Shown: positions 44,518 to 53,970 of the stretch, piece by piece
Layout: every line of letters starts with the position of its first letter
Numbering within the stretch: position 1 is the first letter of the stretch
Assembly (NCBI GenBank): GCA_002726515.1
Contig: PBTE01000041.1
Span: 1-64,000, forward strand
Length of the DNA stretch: 64,000 nt
Source: Planctomycetaceae bacterium
GTDB taxonomy: Bacteria; Planctomycetota; Planctomycetia; Pirellulales; Pirellulaceae
Direction: 5' to 3'
Made by a program: the position numbers and the translations under genes
The notes under the pieces: generated by a model
Seen by the model: only the letters and a program-made list of their open reading frames with translations
Told to the model about the DNA's origin: nothing
Database searches by the model: none

Positions 44518-44702
44518 CGCGAAACTCCTCGAAAATTATTTGGAGAAACAATTGAATGTTGAGGCACAACCAGCGGAGTGACCACCTCACCCTAAACCAA
44601 TCCGGCCTTGCGTCGATTCGCTGTTGAAACAACCCTCGGTTGTATCAGCGACCGGACGCGCTGACCGCTGCGAGGCATGAACTCTCCCCGGAATCTCTGG
44701 CA

Positions 44703-45083
44703 TCAGACTCGACGCTTTTTCTTCGGCCGACACCCGTTATGTGGTATGGGTGTGGTGTCTTCGATCAATTTTACTTTCAGACCTGCTGCTTCCAACGCCG
44801 TGATGGCGCTTTCCCGTCCCGACCCGGGCCCATTCACCCGAACCTCCACATCTTTTACACCGAACTTCGATGCTTTTTCAGCCGCCTGTTGAGCGGCGCA
44901 TTGGCCTGCAAATGGCGTACTCTTACGACTTCCCTTGAAACCACAGGTACCAGCACTGGCCCAACAAAGCGTGTCGCCTCGTGTGTCCGTGATGGTTACT
45001 GTTGTATTGTTGAAAGTTGCCCTGATATGGGCGATTCCTGCAGTGACGTTACGCCGAACTTTTCTTTTCTTTCCCTTGGCCAC
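44703..45083 (-). CDS. rpsK: Ribosomal protein S11
   Basis: The 126-residue protein is collinear with bacterial S11: [48 protein letters not shown] and the basic C-terminus [11 protein letters not shown]. It binds 16S rRNA at the platform, near the Shine-Dalgarno helix. The start is GTG at 45083. It is 72 bp after rpsM. Confidence 0.97.
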   Translation of the reverse strand: MAKGKKRKVRRNVTAGIAHIRATFNNTTVTITDTRGDTLCWASAGTCGFKGSRKSTPFAGQCAAQQAAEKASKFGVKDVEVRVNGPGSGRESAITALEAAGLKVKLIEDTTPIPHNGCRPKKKRRV

Positions 45084-45155
45084 TTGGTTTCATCTCCTGA
45101 ATATTTCGCCGCCTGTCGAGACGCATAACCGATCGTTCGACTTATCCCCTGGCGG

Positions 45156-45539
45156 TTATCGCATATCCTTCACGCCCTTCTTTCCTGCAACCGTCTTACG
45201 TGGGCCTTTTCTCGTACGGGCATTCGTCCGAGTTTGCTGACCTCGTACCGGAAGACCGCGACGGTGACGCACCCCGCGGTAACATCCAACGTCTCGCAAA
45301 CGGGCTAAATTTTGAGCAATTTGACGTCGAAGCGGACCCTCGACTACGTAGTCCCGTTCCAACAAGGCAGCCAGACGACCAATCTCATCCTCTGCTAATT
45401 CTCGCGATTTCTTGTTGGGCTCAACACCTGCTTTTTGGCAAAGTTCCCGAGAAGTTCTGTCACCAACACCGTAAAGGTAGGTCAGTGCAATCACCGTGGA
45501 ACGGTCGTTCGGAATGTCCACTCCCAATAGACGTGGCAT
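45156..45539 (-). CDS. rpsM: Ribosomal protein S13
   Basis: The 127-residue protein has the S13 core LLGVDIPNDRSTVIALTYLYG (in part), then RLRDVGCYRGVRHRRGLPVRGQ and TRTNARTRKGPRK near the C-terminus. It sits at the top of the 30S head and contacts the 50S bridge B1. The start lies 30 bp after the rpmJ stop, the normal alpha-operon order. Confidence 0.97.
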   Translation of the reverse strand: MPRLLGVDIPNDRSTVIALTYLYGVGDRTSRELCQKAGVEPNKKSRELAEDEIGRLAALLERDYVVEGPLRRQIAQNLARLRDVGCYRGVRHRRGLPVRGQQTRTNARTRKGPRKTVAGKKGVKDMR

Positions 45540-45569
45540 GATTCTGTCTCTCCGCTGGCTCCAGCCGTG

Positions 45570-45683
45570 TTAACCTTGCCGCTGCTTATGCCGTGGATTA
45601 CTGCAAACAATAAAGACCGTGCCGCGTCGCCGGACGACCTTACAATTCTCACAAATACGCTTTACACTCGACCGAACCTTCAT
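45570..45683 (-). CDS. rpmJ: Ribosomal protein L36 (zinc-binding type)
   Basis: The real gene is 37 codons, starting at the ATG at 45683 ([20 protein letters not shown]). The open frame extends upstream to 45788, but that segment has no L36 homology. A zinc-ribbon C-x2-C...C-x4-H is complete (CENC and CSNPRH). infA, often found just before rpmJ, is absent; the 280-bp space to map holds no gene. Confidence 0.95.
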   Translation of the reverse strand: MKVRSSVKRICENCKVVRRRGTVFIVCSNPRHKQRQG

Positions 45684-45963
45684 GACAGCTTCGCCTGCAT
45701 TCCCGAGATTATTGTAAAGTCCTTCAATATATGATTTAAAGGGTGGGCACAGCAAGCCCCATCCTGTCGCTTTACCCAAGATTTCCAAGATCGGGCATTG
45801 TCGGCCTATAATAATCGGAACCGGGATTCTACGGGCTCTCCTGTCTCAAGCTTTGCGGCGCGAGTCGGGGAGCAGTCTCGTGGTTGGTGGCTCAGGGAAC
45901 GGTTCGCTCCACCGAGTGCATCTGGCGGCCCCAAGTGCAGCCATTGGGGCTGATTTGGAGGTT

Positions 45964-46755
45964 TTACTGGCCATCCGGTGGACCTGTTAGGATGCGCGGT
46001 CCAGCGGAGGTCAGGGCGACCGTGTGCTCAAAATGGGCACTCCAGCTGCCGTCGGCGGTGGCCTGTGTCCAATGATCGGAGAGTCGCTTGACCTCCCGAC
46101 CACCCGCATTGACCATCGGTTCAATCGCCAAAACCAGGCCGGTTCGCAATTCAAAATCCCCTTCCCGTTGAAATTCTTCGCTGCAGTAGTTGGGTACCTC
46201 TGGTGCTTCATGCATTTCCCGGCCAATTCCATGACCAATGAAGTCGGTCACCACGGAAAATCCGGCGGTTTCAATAAGTTGCTGCATCTGGCCAGCGACC
46301 TCGCTCCAGTATTCGCACGAATTGAGCAGTTCAACTGCCAGATTGAGTGCGGCCTCGGTGATCTCCAGCAACTTGTCGGCTGCAGCATCAACCTGTCCTA
46401 CCCGGTAGGTCCAGGCAGAATCCCCGCACCACCCATTGACCTTGCAACCGGTATCGACACTTACAACATCTCCTGCTTGCAGTACTCGCGGACCAGGAAT
46501 GCCATGCACCACTTCATCGTTGATCGACATACACGTTACCGCAGGAAAGGGAACCGCGCCGGCGACACCCTGGAATAAAGGAACTGCGTCATGACGCCGA
46601 AAGAGTTCTTCCACCTCAGTATCGATCTCTCCCGTTGTGATACCGGGCCGTATCATTTTACGGACGAGTTGATGCGCCTCCCAAACCAAGCCCCCAGCCT
46701 CAGTCATTAGCCGCATTTCACGGGGCGATCGCAGATTAAGCGGGCCGTTAGACAT
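45964..46755 (-). CDS. map: Methionine aminopeptidase, type I
   Basis: The enzyme removes the initiator Met from nascent proteins. All five metal ligands are visible: Asp in VSVDTGCK, Asp in GWCGDSAWT, His in [10 protein letters not shown], Glu in LAIEPMVN and Glu in HFEHTVALT; the substrate His is in VVHGIPG. The preferred start is ATG 46755, giving 263 residues ([14 protein letters not shown]) and overlapping the adk stop by 8 nt. The frame is open 21 codons further up inside adk. It lies in the adk-map-rpmJ order typical of spc/alpha operons. Confidence 0.95.
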   Translation of the reverse strand: MSNGPLNLRSPREMRLMTEAGGLVWEAHQLVRKMIRPGITTGEIDTEVEELFRRHDAVPLFQGVAGAVPFPAVTCMSINDEVVHGIPGPRVLQAGDVVSVDTGCKVNGWCGDSAWTYRVGQVDAAADKLLEITEAALNLAVELLNSCEYWSEVAGQMQQLIETAGFSVVTDFIGHGIGREMHEAPEVPNYCSEEFQREGDFELRTGLVLAIEPMVNAGGREVKRLSDHWTQATADGSWSAHFEHTVALTSAGPRILTGPPDGQ

Positions 46756-47326
46756 TTCGAAATTGATCAACGGCCGCTTTAATTTGTCTGAATACTTCGT
46801 CCGGACTCCCCATTCCATCGATGGAATGCAGTAGCCCCTTCTCCTGGTAGTAGCTGATCAACGGTTCGGTCGTTGTTTGATAAACGTCAAATCTCTTGGA
46901 AATGGTAGCAGGGGTGTCGTCCGATCTTCCTTCTTTGCGACTCCGTTCGAGCATGCGTCGCTCAAGTTCCTCCCGAGGAACGCTGAGCGAGAGCACCAAA
47001 TCCAGCTTCGCTCCTTGAGCACCAAGCTGCTGATCCAAAGCCTGGGCTTGATCAACTGACCGGGGAAATCCATCCAGCAAGCAACCAACCTGACAGTCGG
47101 GCTCTGACAGCCTTTCAGCCACAAAGTTAATCATGAGCGAACTAGGTACCAACTGCCCATTCTCCATGTAGGCAGCTGCCTGATGTCCCAAGTCTGTCGC
47201 ATCCTTGATCTCCTGACGGAGAATCTCGCCAGTCGAAATATGAACGGCCCCCAAATAGTCTGCCAGCTTGGCTGCCTGTGTACCTTTTCCCGATCCGGGC
47301 GGACCCAAAAGAACGAGCACGATCAT
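46748..47326 (-). CDS. adk: Adenylate kinase, short-LID form
   Basis: The 192-residue enzyme converts ATP + AMP to 2 ADP. P-loop [10 protein letters not shown] at 8-17, TGEILRQE in the NMP-binding region, [12 protein letters not shown] and [11 protein letters not shown] in the LID, followed by ISKRF. The LID is only a short loop, without the four-Cys zinc site, so the protein resembles the short adenylate/UMP-CMP kinase type. ATGA-type overlap with secY (47323-47326). Confidence 0.95.
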   Translation of the reverse strand: MIVLVLLGPPGSGKGTQAAKLADYLGAVHISTGEILRQEIKDATDLGHQAAAYMENGQLVPSSLMINFVAERLSEPDCQVGCLLDGFPRSVDQAQALDQQLGAQGAKLDLVLSLSVPREELERRMLERSRKEGRSDDTPATISKRFDVYQTTTEPLISYYQEKGLLHSIDGMGSPDEVFRQIKAAVDQFRNV

Positions 47327-48681
47327 GATTCAAGCAGTCCCCGGTAATTTCGCATTACCAGATGGCTGTCGATTTTTTGCACCAAATCAAACGCGACGCT
47401 GACCGCGATCAGCAGAGCAGTCCCGCCATAAAAGCTCGCTATCAGAAAATCGACATTCATCAATCCCGAAATGACGGTTGGAATAATAGCCACAACTGCA
47501 AGAAATGCTGCTCCCACATAAGTGATACGTACCATCACTCTTTCGAGATAGTCGGCCGTGCGTTTTCCGGGTCGATAACCCGGAATGAAGGTACCAAAGT
47601 TCTTAAGATTTTCTGCCATATCCTTCGGATTGAAGGTGATAGCCGTCCAAAAATAACAAAAGAAGTAGATCAGCCCGATGTAAAGCAGGTTGTAGATGAA
47701 GGACGTGGGACTTCTTAAAGTTTCCGCGATTGTCGAGGCAAATGGCCAATAGGCTGCCAAACCACCAAACAACATCCCGGGAAACATCAGCAAACTGCTG
47801 GAAAAGATGATGGGCATCACACCGGCCTGATTGATTCGCAACGGCAAGGTGGACCGAGCACCCCCGAAAACTTTTCGCCCGCGTACGTGCTTGGCGCTTT
47901 GCGTCGGAATCTGACGTTTCCCCAGGGTAATGAAGGTGACACCGAAGACAACAAACACGAACAACAAAGCCAATACAATGAAAGTCTCCACACCTGTGTC
48001 CGCACTTCCTAATCCAACCAGTTCAAGCTTGGCGTTGTCCAACAGGTTTTTACCGGCACCAGGCATGCGGGCCAAAATACCCGCCATGATCAATAAGCTG
48101 ATACCGTTTCCAATTCCAAATTCGTCAATCTGTTCGCCCAGCCACATGAGGAAGATCGTGCCGCATGTCATCGTCATGACAGCCACCAGCATCCAACCCC
48201 AGTAAATACCTTGAGAGGGGTCCAGCGCATCGGCCAGAAACGCCGTGTTGATTATACGAGGATCGGTAGACAAGAACCAACGTAAGTACATCCAGCTTTG
48301 AAAGAGGCAGAGAAGGACTGTCAAATATCGAGTGTACTCGTTGATTTTCTTGCGGCCTGTTTCGCCTTCCTTCTGCAGTTCTTCCAGCGGCTTCCACACA
48401 CTTCCCAATAACTGGAAAATGATAGACGCTGAAATGTAAGGCATAATTCCCAAGCCAAAAATCGTAATTTGATTAAGGTTGCTGGCGCTGAATACCGCCA
48501 CCTGATTGAGGAGACGATCGAGCCCATTGCTACCTTGCTGCTCCGTCATAATTTGGGTTTGATCGATAAAGGGCATGGGAATTTGCCATCCGATGCGGTA
48601 GATTCCCAGCAGCAAGAGCGTCAGTAGTATCTTGTTCCGTAATTCGGGGATCGTAAAGACGACACGTATTTTCTCCCACAT
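47323..48681 (-). CDS. secY: Protein translocase subunit SecY
   Basis: The 452-residue polytopic membrane protein has ten expected helices. Signature pieces include FGLGIMPYISASIIFQLL (helix 2 plug region), GNGISLLIMAGI, the periplasmic/cytosolic loop QIPTQSAKHVRGRKVFGG, LPLRINQAGVMPIIFSSS and the C-terminal FIPGYRPGKRTADYLERVM (in part). It forms the protein-conducting channel with SecE/SecG. A 199-bp spacer separates it from rplO, which may carry an internal promoter. Confidence 0.97.
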   Translation of the reverse strand: MWEKIRVVFTIPELRNKILLTLLLLGIYRIGWQIPMPFIDQTQIMTEQQGSNGLDRLLNQVAVFSASNLNQITIFGLGIMPYISASIIFQLLGSVWKPLEELQKEGETGRKKINEYTRYLTVLLCLFQSWMYLRWFLSTDPRIINTAFLADALDPSQGIYWGWMLVAVMTMTCGTIFLMWLGEQIDEFGIGNGISLLIMAGILARMPGAGKNLLDNAKLELVGLGSADTGVETFIVLALLFVFVVFGVTFITLGKRQIPTQSAKHVRGRKVFGGARSTLPLRINQAGVMPIIFSSSLLMFPGMLFGGLAAYWPFASTIAETLRSPTSFIYNLLYIGLIYFFCYFWTAITFNPKDMAENLKNFGTFIPGYRPGKRTADYLERVMVRITYVGAAFLAVVAIIPTVISGLMNVDFLIASFYGGTALLIAVSVAFDLVQKIDSHLVMRNYRGLLES

Positions 48682-48857
48682 AATTCACTCCATCGCATTA
48701 ACATGGGGAATCGAATTTCGGAGATCGAACCAGCCCTAGAGCCATCGATTTCAAACACATCTTTTCACCAAATCCACGGGCAACTTCGAAGCGTCGAAAC
48801 TGGAGGGTGTCCAGAGGAACGCCATGTGGCAACCCGACATGGCCAAGTCCCATTCTT

Positions 48858-48890
48858 TGTCTTCTAACCCGCTCTGTCTTCTAACCCGCT
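48858..48890. repeat. Tandem duplication across the rplO stop codon
   Basis: The 16-bp sequence TGTCTTCTAACCCGCT occurs twice, at 48858-48873 and 48875-48890, with period 17. The second copy contains the rplO stop (TAG on the minus strand, 48883-48881). The first lies in the rplO-secY spacer and would supply a second, identical stop region. Confidence 0.85.
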
Positions 48891-49366
48891 TGTTTCTTCT
48901 TTTCTGCTACGGTCGTTTTTCCAGGCAGAATAACGACTTCTCCTCCAGCTTGGCGGATTTTTTCTACTGCCGCTTTGCTAAACCGATGAGCCGCCACCGT
49001 TAACTTTTTGGTCAGATCACCATTTCCCAGCACTTTTAACTGATCATAACGCCCTTTGGCCAGCGAATGGGTTCGCAAGACGTCTGGATTCACTTCATCC
49101 CCGCTATGAAATGTCCGTTCCAAATCGCAGACGTTAACGACCATTACGTGGTCGCCAAATTTGTTGTGGAACCCTCGCTTGGGTACCCGCCGAACCATGG
49201 GCATGGCTCCGCCCTGGAAGGTCGGTTTGCGAGAAGCACCAGCACGGGACTTCTGTCCCTTGTGTCCCCTGCCACAGGTCTTGCCATGGCCCGAACCGGG
49301 GCCTCGCCCTAGACGTTTACGGGACTTGTGTTTCTTGACGCCACGATGAACGTCGTTGAGATTCAT
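48881..49366 (-). CDS. rplO: Ribosomal protein L15
   Basis: The 161-residue protein has the glycine-rich N-terminal extension [20 protein letters not shown], then [13 protein letters not shown] and a C-terminal globular domain. Its ATG overlaps the rpsE stop by 4 nt, so there is no room for rpmD (L30), which normally lies between them. A 16-bp sequence containing the stop codon region is repeated just downstream (see repeat). Confidence 0.96.
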   Translation of the reverse strand: MNLNDVHRGVKKHKSRKRLGRGPGSGHGKTCGRGHKGQKSRAGASRKPTFQGGAMPMVRRVPKRGFHNKFGDHVMVVNVCDLERTFHSGDEVNPDVLRTHSLAKGRYDQLKVLGNGDLTKKLTVAAHRFSKAAVEKIRQAGGEVVILPGKTTVAEKKKQAG

Positions 49367-49860
49367 GACAAGGAAACCCCTCGTAAGAGTTCAACTTCCT
49401 GCTGCGTCCGCAACTGTTCCAATGCTTGAAACGTTGCCTTGACAATGGAAATAGGATTATTGGTTCCGAAGGACTTGGTCAGAATGTTGTGAATCCCGAC
49501 AGCCTCACACACCGCCCGCACCGCGGCCCCTGCAATGACACCAGTACCCGGACCAGCGGGAACGAGAATCACGCGGCCGGCACCGTAGTGACCCTGAATG
49601 GTATGTGGAATCGTGCCATCAACCAGTGGAATCTGGACCAGGCTACGAGTCGCCTGCTTCACAGCCTTTTCGACACTGGGTGGAACCTCATTGGCTTTGC
49701 CATAGCCCCAACCAACTTTCCCATGAGTGTCACCAACGACCACCATGGCAGCAAAACTGAAACGACGGCCGCCCTTGACCACCGCGGCACAACGACGAAT
49801 CTTGACGACTTTGTCGATCAATTCTCCACGAGTTTTTGTCGATTCTTTTGCCACGATCAA
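49363..49860 (-). CDS. rpsE: Ribosomal protein S5
   Basis: The 165-residue protein shows the double-stranded RNA-binding half ([27 protein letters not shown], in part) and [15 protein letters not shown], followed by [19 protein letters not shown]. It lies at the mRNA entry site and influences fidelity. Order rplR-rpsE-rplO is standard. A 118-bp spacer precedes it. Confidence 0.97.
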   Translation of the reverse strand: MIVAKESTKTRGELIDKVVKIRRCAAVVKGGRRFSFAAMVVVGDTHGKVGWGYGKANEVPPSVEKAVKQATRSLVQIPLVDGTIPHTIQGHYGAGRVILVPAGPGTGVIAGAAVRAVCEAVGIHNILTKSFGTNNPISIVKATFQALEQLRTQQEVELLRGVSLS

Positions 49861-49978
49861 ATGACTCCCAATTTCTTAATCGCCCTTGGACGGGCCCCCG
49901 GGATCTCTTTATCCCCCGGAATGTCGTCCACCACTTGTCGCAACTCCAATGAGTCGCCCTGAACAATCTCAGTCCAAT

Positions 49979-50341
49979 CTAGAGGCTGATTCCTACTTCG
50001 CGAACTGCATCGGCCAGTGCCGCAACGCGCCCGTGATACTTGTAACTTCCGCGGTCAAACTTAACCTGCTTAATACCCGCCTCCAAAGCCTTTTCTGCCA
50101 GACGCTTGCCCACGGTCAGTGCGGCGTCACAATTGCCCCCATACGAGGCACTATGATCTTTGTCGCGGCTACTCGCCGCCGCCAACGTTTTTTTCGTCGT
50201 GTCGTCAATAATCTGACAATAAATGTGTTTATGGCTGCGGTACACTGACAAACGTGGACAATCCGCTGTGCCCCGGATGTTACGTCGTACTCGATACCTA
50301 CGGCGCTTGCGTTGCTTTTGAATCGCTCGTTCCGTGTTCAC
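49979..50341 (-). CDS. rplR: Ribosomal protein L18
   Basis: The 120-residue protein has [30 protein letters not shown] and the C-terminal [24 protein letters not shown] block (quoted in part). It binds 5S rRNA together with L5. It starts 17 bp after the rplF stop. Confidence 0.97.
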   Translation of the reverse strand: [120 protein letters not shown]

Positions 50342-50358
50342 AACAACCTCCCACTCAA

Positions 50359-50901
50359 CTAGGTGGCAGTCTTACCTGGCTTGATTTTCACGTATTCGTC
50401 CTGATAGCGAATGCCCTTACCTTTGTACGGTTCAGGCTTGCGCACGGCGCGCACTTCTGCGGCAAACTGGCCAACCTGTTGCTTGCTACAACCGCTGACG
50501 ACAATATGCGTTTGATCCGGACAGGCCACTTTCAAGTTCTTGGGGATTTTCTTATGGACTTCGTTCGCAAAACCAACTCGTAGTTGCAGAATATCCCCCT
50601 CGATTGCGGCCAAATAGCCCACCCCTACAATTGCCAACTTCTTTTCAAACCCTTTAGTAACTCCCAAAAACATGTTATTGATCAGCGCCCTCGTCAGTCC
50701 GTGATAGGCGCGCGACTGCCGTTCCTCATCGAGTCGACCCACGACTACTTGTTTTTGTTCGTCATCGATCGAGACACTGACTTCGGGACGGTGTTCGTAA
50801 GTCAACTTGCCCAAAGGGCCGTCAACTTCAACCGTCCTCTCATTGACGGCTATTTTTGCCCCGTCCGGGATTTCGACAGGTTTTTTACCAATTCGCGACA
50901 T
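50359..50901 (-). CDS. rplF: Ribosomal protein L6
   Basis: The 180-residue protein starts at ATG 50901 (MSRIGKKPVEIPDGAKI), which matches the family; an open frame upstream to 51045 has no homology. The C-terminal signature KPEPYKGKGIRYQDEYVKIKPGK (in part) is present. It lies near the sarcin-ricin loop and the GTPase centre. Only one base separates it from the rpsH stop. Confidence 0.97.
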   Translation of the reverse strand: MSRIGKKPVEIPDGAKIAVNERTVEVDGPLGKLTYEHRPEVSVSIDDEQKQVVVGRLDEERQSRAYHGLTRALINNMFLGVTKGFEKKLAIVGVGYLAAIEGDILQLRVGFANEVHKKIPKNLKVACPDQTHIVVSGCSKQQVGQFAAEVRAVRKPEPYKGKGIRYQDEYVKIKPGKTAT

Positions 50902-50902
50902 G

Positions 50903-51298
50903 TTACCATAACTCACATAAGACTTCGCCACCCAGGTTCCGCTGCCGTGCCTCCCGGTCACTAATGACCCCACGGCTGGTACTGATGACGGCAATTCCCA
51001 ATCCGTTAAGTATCGGACGTAGACTCTTCGCACCGGTATAGACACGCTTGCCTGGTTTACTAACTCGCTTGATGCGCCGGATTACTCGCTCACCATTCGG
51101 GCCGTATTTCAATTCCAAGCGCAGCTGCTTAGCGGGTTGGGCGTCTACTTCGCTCCAATCCCAGATATAGCCTTCGCGCTTTAATACGTCCGCTAATCCA
51201 CGTTTTACTTTTGACAACGGCATGTCCACATGAGGTCGCTCGATGCGCACTGCATTGCGAATGCGAGTGAGCATATCGGCGATCGGGTCGGTCATCAT
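50903..51298 (-). CDS. rpsH: Ribosomal protein S8
   Basis: The 131-residue protein has the N-terminal MTDPIADMLTRIRNAV and the C-terminal ISTSRGVISDREARQRNLGGE-LC motif (in part). Central 16S rRNA binder and, in E. coli, the translational repressor of the spc operon; whether that holds here is not visible. It starts 17 bp after rpsN. Confidence 0.97.
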   Translation of the reverse strand: MMTDPIADMLTRIRNAVRIERPHVDMPLSKVKRGLADVLKREGYIWDWSEVDAQPAKQLRLELKYGPNGERVIRRIKRVSKPGKRVYTGAKSLRPILNGLGIAVISTSRGVISDREARQRNLGGEVLCELW

Positions 51299-51314
51299 AG
51301 TGTTTCTGATCCCT

Positions 51315-51500
51315 TTACCAACTCGCCTTTTTTACACCTGGAATAAGTCCCTGATCTGCCAACTTGCGAAAGCAAATACGACAGATTCCGAACTTACGGT
51401 ACACCGCCCGCGGACGGCCACATAACTGACAACGCCTTTCACTTCGCGAGGAAAATTTGGGTTCTCGCTCGGCTTTGGCTATTTTTGATTTACTCGCCAC
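51315..51500 (-). CDS. rpsN: Ribosomal protein S14, zinc-binding short form
   Basis: The 61-residue protein has [20 protein letters not shown], a complete C-x2-C...C-x2-C zinc site, and the C-terminus [18 protein letters not shown]. This is the zinc-dependent (C+) S14. It lies between rplE and rpsH in the usual order. Confidence 0.97.
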   Translation of the reverse strand: MASKSKIAKAEREPKFSSRSERRCQLCGRPRAVYRKFGICRICFRKLADQGLIPGVKKASW

Positions 51501-51571
51501 GGGTCACTCCGATTTTCTACACCAAATCAATTTCTTTTCTTCGGCAGCTCGCACATGAGCCGCGGTACATG

Positions 51572-52159
51572 TCATGCAGCGCCCGAAGTGTTTTCATCCT
51601 CGTCGCGCTGAAATGGCATGCCCAACATTTGTAACAACTGTCGAGCTTCGTCATCACTATTCGTGCTGGTAGTAATCGAAATATTCATACCCTGCACACG
51701 TGTAAACTTATCCGGGTTCAGTTCTGGAAAGACAAGCTGCTCCACCAACCCCATACTGTAATTTCCATGGCCGTCAAAGGCCTTGGACTTGACGCCGCGA
51801 AAATCGCGAACCCGCGGAATTGCCAAAGCAATCAAACGGTCCAAGAACTCGTACATCCGCTGTCGCCGGAGTGTTACCTTACAACCAATCGGCATGCCCT
51901 CGCGTAAGTGAAAGGCGGCGATCGAATTGCGGGCCCGAGTAATGACTGGCTTTTGCCCCGTGATTTGAGATAACGCGTCAACTGCGGATTCCATATGTTT
52001 CTTGTCGCCAATGGCGCTTCCCACACCCATACTGACCGTGACTTTCATAATCCGGGGCAGAGACAGTGTATTCTCACGCCCCAGGGATTCCTTCAAACCG
52101 GACAGGACTTCAGTGTTGTACTTTTCGAGCAGCCGTGGTGTTGCTATGGCCGTAGACAT
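51572..52159 (-). CDS. rplE: Ribosomal protein L5
   Basis: The 195-residue protein starts at ATG 52159 (MSTAIATPRLLEKYNTEV); an open extension upstream overlaps rplX and is not homologous. Typical segments: LPRIMKVTVSMGVGSAIGDKK, GQKPVITRARNSIAAFHLREGMPIG (both in part) and PELNPDKFTRVQGMNISI. It binds 5S rRNA and the P-site tRNA region. A short acidic tail follows the family core. Confidence 0.96.
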   Translation of the reverse strand: MSTAIATPRLLEKYNTEVLSGLKESLGRENTLSLPRIMKVTVSMGVGSAIGDKKHMESAVDALSQITGQKPVITRARNSIAAFHLREGMPIGCKVTLRRQRMYEFLDRLIALAIPRVRDFRGVKSKAFDGHGNYSMGLVEQLVFPELNPDKFTRVQGMNISITTSTNSDDEARQLLQMLGMPFQRDEDENTSGAA

Positions 52160-52166
52160 ATGATGT

Positions 52167-52517
52167 TCACTTTTTCTTCGCGTAGGCAGCACATGGAGGA
52201 GCAAGCTGCCCGATTCCCTTTTTACATTTCCTGCAAAATCTTTCCTTACTCCCGTCATCCAGGTATCGGACACCTACCCGCGCAGGCTGTTGGCACTCGC
52301 TGCAAACAAGCTTTACATTGGACATCGAAATCGGCATCTCGCGTGAGAGGCGGCCACCTTGCGGGTTCTTCTGGCTGCGTGGCACGTGTTTGTAGACCCG
52401 ATTGACGCCCTCCACCACGACCTTGCAACTGGCATGATCCACAAGCAATACCTTACCGCGCACTGCACGATCGTCACCTGAGATTATTTCAACAGTATCG
52501 TTAACTTTGATACGCAT
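52167..52517 (-). CDS. rplX: Ribosomal protein L24 with zinc-ribbon tail
   Basis: The 116-residue protein starts at ATG 52517, overlapping the rplN stop (ATGA). A KOW motif (DTVEIISGDDRAVRGKVLLVD) and HVPRSQKNPQGGRLSREMPI are followed by a C-terminal C-x2-C...C-x2-C ribbon (CSECQQPARVGVRY, FCRKCKKG). An assembly-initiator protein of the 50S. Confidence 0.96.
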   Translation of the reverse strand: MRIKVNDTVEIISGDDRAVRGKVLLVDHASCKVVVEGVNRVYKHVPRSQKNPQGGRLSREMPISMSNVKLVCSECQQPARVGVRYLDDGSKERFCRKCKKGIGQLAPPCAAYAKKK

Positions 52518-52885
52518 CACAGAACCTCGTTTGCGAGGCTGACAATCTTCATAAAATTTCGTTCACGCAATTCTCTGGCAACTGCGCCAAAAATCCGAGT
52601 CCCGCGAGGATTGCGATCGCTGTCAATGATTACAACAGCATTACTGTCAAACCGAATGTAGCTTCCATCGGTACGGCGGGTCGACTGCCTGCAGCGAACA
52701 ATCACCGCCCGTACAATAGTTTTCTTCTTGATATCGCTTCCGGGAATAACATTCTTCACACTACAAACGATCACGTCTCCCAAACCGGCAAATCTCCGGC
52801 GAGTTCCTCCCAATACCTTAATGCACATCACTTCCTTAGCACCGGTATTGTCCGCGACACTTAATCTTGTTTCCTGTTGAATCAT
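52517..52885 (-). CDS. rplN: Ribosomal protein L14
   Basis: The 122-residue protein is collinear with the very conserved L14: [70 protein letters not shown] (each in part), ending LANEVL. It binds 23S rRNA and contacts the 30S by bridges B5 and B8. Confidence 0.97.
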   Translation of the reverse strand: MIQQETRLSVADNTGAKEVMCIKVLGGTRRRFAGLGDVIVCSVKNVIPGSDIKKKTIVRAVIVRCRQSTRRTDGSYIRFDSNAVVIIDSDRNPRGTRIFGAVARELRERNFMKIVSLANEVL

Positions 52886-52958
52886 CGTTTATGAATCCGG
52901 ATGGATCTTACTTTCCACGCTGTGACTTCGGGCTGACCCTTTTCACGTTGATCGCAAT

Positions 52959-53246
52959 TCACTCCACTTTTTCCGCTGCTCGCAAAACAGCCAAATCGAC
53001 CGCTTCGCTCTTCTGTACTACACGGAGCAAACTCCAACGTTTCGTCTTTGAAAGCGGACGACATTCGGTGATTTCGACGGTATCGCCGTTACTTGACTCA
53101 TTATTTTCGTCGTGCACATAACAAATCGTCTTGCGATGGATGTATTTGCCGTAGGCACGGTGCTTCACCAGACGTGGTATTTCAACGCGCCGCGTCTTCG
53201 CCGTTTTGTCATTCGTCACAATACCCGTGGCAATTTTTTTCGGCAT
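52959..53246 (-). CDS. rpsQ: Ribosomal protein S17
   Basis: The 95-residue protein has [41 protein letters not shown] and [24 protein letters not shown], the S17 OB-fold core (quoted in part). The C-terminus is slightly longer than in E. coli. Standard position between rpmC and rplN. Confidence 0.97.
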   Translation of the reverse strand: MPKKIATGIVTNDKTAKTRRVEIPRLVKHRAYGKYIHRKTICYVHDENNESSNGDTVEITECRPLSKTKRWSLLRVVQKSEAVDLAVLRAAEKVE

Positions 53247-53322
53247 GAATGGTCTTTCTTTCCCGCCACCGGTCTCTCAGGCTTCAGGGTTTCTCTGCTG
53301 ATTCCGTTTGACTTGTTGCTGA

Positions 53323-53535
53323 CTAGTCACTGCTGCTCTTGCTGGCCATTTCTCTCTCACGTTGGAGCGTCTTAATACGAGCGATTGTGCGGCGAAACCG
53401 ACGCAGTTCGCTCGGCGCATCCAACCGCTCCGTCTGCGCCTGAAGACGCAAACGAAACAGCGATTCGGCCGCCTCCTTCAGGGACAGAGCCAATTGCTCG
53501 TCACTCATCTCACGTAATTCCAATACGTTACTCAT
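53323..53535 (-). CDS. rpmC: Ribosomal protein L29
   Basis: The 70-residue two-helix protein has ELREMSDEQLALSLKEAAES and LRRFRRTIARIKTLQRERE, the L29 helices. It lies next to L23 at the polypeptide exit. It starts 28 bp after the rplP stop, in the normal rplP-rpmC-rpsQ order. Confidence 0.96.
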   Translation of the reverse strand: MSNVLELREMSDEQLALSLKEAAESLFRLRLQAQTERLDAPSELRRFRRTIARIKTLQREREMASKSSSD

Positions 53536-53562
53536 GTTACTCTAGTCGTTCCCTTTGCGCGT

Positions 53563-53970
53563 TCAGGCACTCCGACGTTTCAGCAAGCGACAACGCACAG
53601 GCATCTTGTGTGCCAGCCGAGCAAAACAAATTCGTGCAGCCTCTTCACTCACACCCCCAACCTCGTACAAAACAGTGCCCGGCTTGACGACGGCCGCCCA
53701 GTAGTCCGGTTCGCCTTTCCCTTTGCCCATACGCGTCTCTAACGGAGTGGAGGAAACCGATTTGTGAGGAAAAATCCGGATGTACAAACGTCCTTCTCCG
53801 CGCACGTACTGTTGGGCGGCAATACGACCAGCTTCGATCGTTTGCGCACTGATCCAGCCACCCTCCAACGTTTGCAGCCCAAAGTCCCCGAAGGAAACTC
53901 GATTACCGCGAGTAGCCTTACCTTTTATACGTCCTCTTTGGAACTTTCGGTGCTTGACTCGCTTCGGCAT
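53563..53970 (-). CDS. rplP: Ribosomal protein L16
   Basis: The 135-residue protein starts at ATG 53970 (MPKRVKHRKFQRGRIKG). It has the ISAQTIEAGRIAAQQYV segment and GKGEPDYWAAVVKPGTVLYEV, both typical of L16. It organises the A-site tRNA region of the 50S. Its first 53 nt overlap the 3' end of rpsC in another frame, an unusual amount for this gene pair. Confidence 0.96.
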   Translation of the reverse strand: MPKRVKHRKFQRGRIKGKATRGNRVSFGDFGLQTLEGGWISAQTIEAGRIAAQQYVRGEGRLYIRIFPHKSVSSTPLETRMGKGKGEPDYWAAVVKPGTVLYEVGGVSEEAARICFARLAHKMPVRCRLLKRRSA

